Both the position numbers and the translations under genes were made by a program. From Anaerobacillus sp. (lineage in GTDB: Bacteria > Bacillota > Bacilli > Bacillales_H > Anaerobacillaceae), in the NCBI GenBank assembly GCA_007120055.1, contig SKOL01000687.1:1-10268 (forward strand): 10,268 nucleotides of DNA, written 5' to 3'. The notes beneath the pieces are model-generated. The model ran no database searches and was not told the origin of the DNA. It worked only from the letters and a program-made list of their open reading frames with translations. Shown here piece by piece: positions 7,006 to 10,268 of the stretch (positions are counted from its first letter, which is position 1; the number at the start of each line of letters is the position of its first letter).

Positions 7006-8517
7006 ATGAAAGATTGTAAGAGTTGGTTAGGTCGTCTACCAGAAACATTTCAAAAATTGACAACGAATAGCATTAGAACTGCAAAACAGTTTACTAATAA
7101 ATATAAAAAAACCATTGGGACAAGCCTTTGTGCAGTAGCGCTATTAACAGGAGTACATAACGATAGTGTAAAAGCTAATGGTCATTCAGAACTCAATCTA
7201 GACACAATCTATCACGTCTACATTGACGGTGAGAGAATCGGCTCTGTTGATAATCAGCAACCAGTCGAGAGATTAATAAATAACTTAATAGAAAAATCTA
7301 GCGATGATTATGACGATTTACAATTAGTTGTTGGGGAAGATCTTGATTTAATTCCAGAAGTTGTGTTTAGCTCTCGGGCTAATAACAGCAAAACAATCGA
7401 AAAGCTTGAACATAAACTAACCATTCAAGCGGAAGCCGTTGCTCTAAAAGTAGACGGAGAGGAAATTAGTTATGTTCGGACGATGGAAGATTTTAAGGAA
7501 GTTATTGAAAAATTAAAGCTTCAATACGTCACGGAGGAAGAGTTATCAGCTGTTAGAAAAGCTCAACAACAAAATGAAGTGTTCGATGAACTTAAAGTTG
7601 GAGAAAAGCTTATCTTAGATGTAAAATTATCTAAAGAGGTAGAAACAGCTAAAGTAGCTGCTAAGCCTGAAAAGGTTTTATCTATTAAAGATGCAGTTAA
7701 ACAATTAAACTTAGGAACTTTAGAGGATGATATATATATTGTCGAACCAGGTGATGTACTAGGTTCTATTGCTGTTGACCATGACCTATCACTTCAAGAA
7801 ATTTTAGAACTTAATACATCAATTACTGAGGACACGTTGTTGCAAATCGGTGATGAACTTAATGTTACTGTTTATGAGCCGGCTGTTAAGGTCATTGTTG
7901 AGGAAACATCAAAAGTAAAAGAAGAAATACCATTTCAAACGAAAACAGAAGATGATGCAAATATGTGGCGTGGCGACACGAAAGTACAACAATCCGGACA
8001 AAAGGGTGAGCGCGTCGTCAGTTATAATATTACCCGGGAAAATGGTCGAACGGTGCAAAGAGAAATTATTAGTGAAAATATAACAAAGGAACCAGTTGAC
8101 CGTGTTGTTTTAAGAGGAACGAAAGTATCTCCATCGAGAGGAACGGGGCAATTAGCTTGGCCTGCTGTAGGTGGATATGTTTCAAGTCCTATGGGAATGC
8201 GTTGGGGAAGAATGCATAATGGAATTGATATTGCTAGACCTACAAATAGAAACATTCTTGCTGCTGATAATGGTACAGTATCATTTGCGGGTTGGAGTGG
8301 TGGATATGGTAATACGATTAGAATTAATCACAATAATGGAATGACTACGTTATATGCTCATTTATCATCCATTGATGTTAGGGTTGGGCAAACTGTCGGA
8401 AAAGGCCAGAAAATAGGTGTTATGGGTTCGACGGGAAATTCTACCGGTGTTCATTTACACTTTGAAGTTTATCAAAATGGACAATTAAGAAATCCAATGG
8501 ATTTCTTTAATAGATAA
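7006..8517 (+). CDS. Secreted cell-wall peptidase with LysM, G5 and M23 domains
   Basis: This is a predicted zinc endopeptidase that cuts peptide cross-links in peptidoglycan outside the cell. The 503-residue protein starts with a basic stretch of about 35 residues, a hydrophobic segment (about 37-50) and a possible signal-peptidase site after VKA (residue 57). A LysM wall-binding domain lies near 243-289 (YIVEPGDVLGSIA), and a G5 domain near 298-373 (EEIPF to VVLRGTK). The M23 domain fills about 383-503. Its zinc and catalytic residues are all present: His404 and Asp408 (HNGID), His452 (YAHL), and His483 and His485 (HLHFEV). Residues 60-240 match no domain I recognise. AGGAGG lies about 8 nt before the ATG. 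It is flanked by terminators and stands alone next to walRK. The signal could also act as an uncleaved anchor. Confidence 0.92.
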   Translation: MKDCKSWLGRLPETFQKLTTNSIRTAKQFTNKYKKTIGTSLCAVALLTGVHNDSVKANGHSELNLDTIYHVYIDGERIGSVDNQQPVERLINNLIEKSSDDYDDLQLVVGEDLDLIPEVVFSSRANNSKTIEKLEHKLTIQAEAVALKVDGEEISYVRTMEDFKEVIEKLKLQYVTEEELSAVRKAQQQNEVFDELKVGEKLILDVKLSKEVETAKVAAKPEKVLSIKDAVKQLNLGTLEDDIYIVEPGDVLGSIAVDHDLSLQEILELNTSITEDTLLQIGDELNVTVYEPAVKVIVEETSKVKEEIPFQTKTEDDANMWRGDTKVQQSGQKGERVVSYNITRENGRTVQREIISENITKEPVDRVVLRGTKVSPSRGTGQLAWPAVGGYVSSPMGMRWGRMHNGIDIARPTNRNILAADNGTVSFAGWSGGYGNTIRINHNNGMTTLYAHLSSIDVRVGQTVGKGQKIGVMGSTGNSTGVHLHFEVYQNGQLRNPMDFFNR

Positions 8518-8544
8518 TCATTTTAAGCTTCTATAAAATATAAC

Positions 8545-8578
8545 AAAGGGTGGCTCTAGCTTAGGAGCCACCCTTTTT
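8545..8578 (+). terminator. Rho-independent terminator of the M23 peptidase gene
   Basis: A perfect 12-bp GC-rich stem, AAAGGGTGGCTC (8545-8556) with GAGCCACCCTTT (8565-8576), ends in five T (8574-8578). It lies 27 nt after the stop codon. Confidence 0.95.
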
Positions 8579-8589
8579 ATTATGTATGA

Positions 8590-8621
8590 GTTGGTTAGTA
8601 GTTAGTTGGTTTGTTGGTTAG
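8590..8621. repeat. Short GTTGGTTAG simple repeat
   Basis: GTTGGTTAG occurs at 8590-8598 and 8613-8621, with the related GTTAGTTGGTTT between them. The plus strand here has no C at all. It is probably low-complexity intergenic DNA. Confidence 0.7.
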
Positions 8622-8680
8622 GAACCTCGCTCGACTCTTCATGTTAATAAGAGATGCTCCTGCGGGTACATATTAAATGG

Positions 8681-8696
8681 TGACGATAAATCGTCA
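8681..8696. repeat. Perfect 16-bp palindrome, operator-like
   Basis: TGACGAT (8681-8687) and ATCGTCA (8690-8696) form perfect 7-bp arms around AA. There is no T-run, so it is not a terminator. The size and short spacer suit binding by a dimeric regulator, but I recognise no specific one. Confidence 0.5.
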
Positions 8697-8811
8697 TGAA
8701 CGTTTTGTATGAAAATAACATTTATACTGGCCGAGTTTCTTGAAATTACTAAACCCTATATATCTTTTAAGTGAGATTACAAAACTATAATATGATAAAC
8801 TATGTTTAAGT

Positions 8812-8826
8812 CAGTTTTTAAAACTG
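8812..8826. repeat. 15-bp palindrome in the walR leader
   Basis: CAGTTTT and AAAACTG (7-bp arms) surround a single T. ATTTTT and AAAAAT form another small inverted pair just downstream. With so short a spacer it suits a DNA-binding dimer better than an RNA hairpin. Confidence 0.45.
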
Positions 8827-8888
8827 TGAAATTTTTCTTAAAAATGAGAAAGTTCAACTAAGTGTTTTTTCATAAATTAGATAAATTA

Positions 8889-8982
8889 GCCACATCAAGC
8901 TATATCTAGTTGAGAACGATTTAACTTAACTAGATATAGCATCATGGCGAAGCTAAATAAGCATTATGAAATTCATTAAACT
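8889..8982. repeat. Stem-loop module A upstream of walR
   Basis: The module starts GCCACATCA. A perfect 13-bp inverted repeat follows, GCTATATCTAGTT (8899-8911) with AACTAGATATAGC (8928-8940), and then TGGCGA (8945-8950). GCCA (8889-8892) can pair with TGGC (8945-8948) as a base stem, leaving CATCA and ATCA as an internal loop. It ends with ATTATGAAATTCATTAAACT (8963-8982), which recurs in module B. Whether it acts as RNA or DNA is unknown. Confidence 0.75.
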
Positions 8983-8998
8983 GAGTGAATTTCATAAT
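8963..8998. repeat. 13-bp hairpin overlapping the end of module A
   Basis: ATTATGAAATTCA (8963-8975) and TGAATTTCATAAT (8986-8998) are perfectly complementary around a 10-nt loop. No T-run follows. In module B the left arm and loop start are kept exactly, but the right arm is lost. Confidence 0.7.
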
Positions 8999-9010
8999 TA
9001 CCAAAAATGA

Positions 9011-9105
9011 GCCACATCATGCAATATAAAGTTTGCGAATGGTTTTGACGCAACTATATATTGATCGTAGTGGCGAGAATCATGAATTATGAAATTCATT
9101 AAACT
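9011..9105. repeat. Stem-loop module B upstream of walR, homologous to module A
   Basis: It begins with the same GCCACATCA, 122 nt after the one in module A. The stem CAATATAAAGTTTGCG (9022-9037) pairs with CGCAACTATATATTG (9049-9063), with one mismatch and one bulge. GTGGC at 9070-9074 can pair with GCCAC at 9011-9015. It closes with the identical 20 bases ATTATGAAATTCATTAAACT (9086-9105). The stem sequence differs from module A but remains self-complementary. The walR start codon lies 33 nt further on. Confidence 0.72.
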
Positions 9106-9138
9106 ATATAAATTTTTATTTAGGGGATGAGAGGAACG

Positions 9139-9843
9139 ATGGATAAAAAGATTTTAGTTGTTGATGATGAGCAGCCTATAGCAGATATATTAAAGTTTAG
9201 TCTTGAGAAAGAAGGGTTTTCTGTCGAGTGTGCTTATGATGGTGAAGAGGCGTTATCAAAAGTAACTGCCCTGAATCCGGATTTGATTTTATTAGATATT
9301 ATGTTACCTCTTAAAGATGGTATGGAAGTATGTCGAGAAGTAAGGAAGAAGTATGATATGCCAATTATTATGCTTACTGCTAAAGATTCCGAGATTGATA
9401 AAGTTCTAGGGTTAGAGCTTGGTGCAGATGATTATGTTACGAAACCCTTTAGTACACGAGAGTTATTAGCTAGAGTAAAAGCAAATTTAAGAAGACAACA
9501 GCAAAAAGGTGAAGAAGCTTCTATAGATAAGAAAACACTGCAGATTGGTTCATTAACTATTGAACCAGATGCTTACTTAGTGACAAAACGTGATGTAGTA
9601 ATTGAACTTACTCATCGTGAGTTTGAACTTATTTATTATTTAGCGAAACATATCGGACAAGTGTTGACACGAGAGCATCTACTACAAGCTGTTTGGGGTT
9701 ATGATTACTTTGGTGATGTCCGTACTGTAGATGTAACTGTAAGAAGATTAAGGGAAAAAGTCGAAGATAACCCAAGTCATCCGAACTGGATTATTACTCG
9801 TAGAGGAGTAGGTTATTATTTAAAGAATCATGAGGAGAGCTAA
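9139..9843 (+). CDS. walR: Response regulator WalR (YycF)
   Basis: WalR is the essential OmpR-family regulator of cell-wall turnover in low-GC Gram-positives. It is phosphorylated by WalK and binds DNA upstream of autolysin genes. The 234-residue protein has a receiver domain at about 3-118, with Asp9-Asp10, the phosphoacceptor Asp53 (LLDIM), Thr80 and Lys102. Thr101, the residue PrkC phosphorylates in B. subtilis, is also present. The winged-helix DNA-binding domain covers about 132-230 ([29 protein letters not shown]). I chose the ATG at 9139 because AGAGGA lies just upstream and the family begins [10 protein letters not shown]. The ATG at 9127 has no properly spaced site. walK follows after 5 nt. 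Confidence 0.96.
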   Translation: MDKKILVVDDEQPIADILKFSLEKEGFSVECAYDGEEALSKVTALNPDLILLDIMLPLKDGMEVCREVRKKYDMPIIMLTAKDSEIDKVLGLELGADDYVTKPFSTRELLARVKANLRRQQQKGEEASIDKKTLQIGSLTIEPDAYLVTKRDVVIELTHREFELIYYLAKHIGQVLTREHLLQAVWGYDYFGDVRTVDVTVRRLREKVEDNPSHPNWIITRRGVGYYLKNHEES

Positions 9844-9848
9844 CCGTT

Positions 9849-10268
9849 ATGAATAAAGTCGGTTTTTTTAAATCGATACATGTAAAAATTGTGATTATTT
9901 ATGTGCTACTCATATTAATTGCGATGCAAGTGATTGGTGTTTATTTTACGAAACAACTTGAAGATCAGCTTGTCGAAAATTTCTTTGAAACTCTTGATGA
10001 AAGGGCGAATCTACTTTCTAATCTAGTCGAACAAGAAATGACGAAAACGAGAGATGAAGCGTCACCGACGTTAAGGTCCGATATCGATATTATTTTGCGT
10101 GAATTCTTTTCCATAGACAACGCAGAAGTACAAGTTGTTGATAAGAATAATATTGTACTAAGTGTATCTAATTTTCAAAAACGGCATGTCATTGGTCAAA
10201 GAACAACGGAAGTGAGAATTAAACGAGCACTACTCGGAACAGAAGATAGAGACATATTACGAGACCAA
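9849..10268 (+). CDS. walK: Sensor histidine kinase WalK (YycG), N-terminal part
   Basis: WalK is the membrane sensor that phosphorylates WalR in response to cell-wall state. Only 140 codons are visible and the frame is open to the window edge; the protein in Bacillus is about 610 residues. It begins MNKVGFFKSIHVKI, as in Bacillus WalK. The first transmembrane segment is at about residues 12-33, and the start of the extracellular sensor region follows. The HAMP, PAS, and kinase domains would lie beyond the window. The ATG at 9849 lies 5 nt after the walR stop, with AGGAGAG (9833-9839) inside the end of walR, so the two are one operon. Confidence 0.95.
   Translation, partial: MNKVGFFKSIHVKIVIIYVLLILIAMQVIGVYFTKQLEDQLVENFFETLDERANLLSNLVEQEMTKTRDEASPTLRSDIDIILREFFSIDNAEVQVVDKNNIVLSVSNFQKRHVIGQRTTEVRIKRALLGTEDRDILRDQ

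Larger units (their letters stand above)
8579..9138. other. 560-bp gene-free region upstream of walR, rich in inverted repeats
   Basis: I found no credible reading frame with a ribosome binding site on either strand. The region holds a GTTGGTTAG-type simple repeat, a 16-bp palindrome, a 15-bp palindrome, two homologous stem-loop modules and a separate 13-bp hairpin. It must contain the walR promoter, but no well-spaced sigma-A pair stands out. The best -10 is TATAAT at 8786-8791, with no convincing -35. If transcription starts there, walR has a structured leader of about 340 nt. Confidence 0.7.

Noticed and set aside
8022..8255. 77-codon minus-strand frame inside the M23 peptidase gene
   Set aside because: It is a shadow of a well-supported gene, with no start signal or domain.
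8821..9060. Tiny frames such as ATG AGA AAG TTC AAC and ATG AGC CAC ATC ATG in the walR leader
   Set aside because: They have 5 and 13 codons, no ribosome binding site, and lie in repeat arms. A leader peptide cannot be supported.
9045..9073. TTGACG as the -35 of walR
   Set aside because: The sequence 17 nt downstream is TAGTGG, a poor -10, and TATATT at 9057-9062 is only 6 nt away. The TTGACG lies inside the module B stem-loop.

Overview
This window is a low-GC Gram-positive chromosome segment, almost certainly from Bacillaceae. The gene set dnaB (replicative helicase), purA, a tRNA cluster, walR and walK is the conserved neighbourhood next to the replication origin in Bacillus and its relatives. 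The proteins read like close homologues of the B. subtilis ones, shine-dalgarno sites are strong (AGGAGG type), and the regulatory signals (preQ1-I riboswitch, PurR box, sigma-A type promoters) are those of Bacilli. I cannot fix the genus. All genes lie on the plus strand.

Layout. 18-1382: dnaB, followed by a hairpin terminator. 1441-1744: an AT-rich intergenic stretch with an imperfect foldback repeat built around three 14-bp tandem units, then a preQ1 class-I riboswitch that reaches into the queC ribosome binding site. 1745-4124: queC-queD-queE-queF, a tight four-gene operon (overlaps of 11 and 4 nt, then a 16-nt gap) that makes preQ1 from GTP-derived dihydroneopterin triphosphate for the queuosine modification of tRNA; it ends at a clear terminator. 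4282-5736: PurR box, sigma-A promoter and purA. 5744-5863: a long irregular hairpin ending in seven T, probably the purA terminator. 5935-6817: six tRNA genes (Lys, Glu, fMet, Asp, Phe, Thr) with two promoters that share the same initial transcribed sequence, closed by a terminator. 7006-8517: a secreted cell-wall peptidase with LysM, G5 and M23 domains, with its own terminator. 8579-9138: 560 bp without a gene, but rich in inverted repeats, including two homologous tandem stem-loop modules whose stems differ in sequence yet stay self-complementary. 9139-10268: walR and the first 140 codons of walK, which runs off the window.

How the parts relate. Most of the window is core housekeeping: replication, purine synthesis, tRNA supply and cell-wall homeostasis. 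The queuosine operon is an extra block between dnaB and purA. The wall peptidase sits beside WalRK, the two-component system that controls such enzymes in Bacilli, although I found no WalR box in front of it. The least explained DNA is the walR leader (8812-9120), followed by the foldback element ahead of the riboswitch and the long hairpin after purA. I see no phage, defence island, CRISPR array or insertion sequence.
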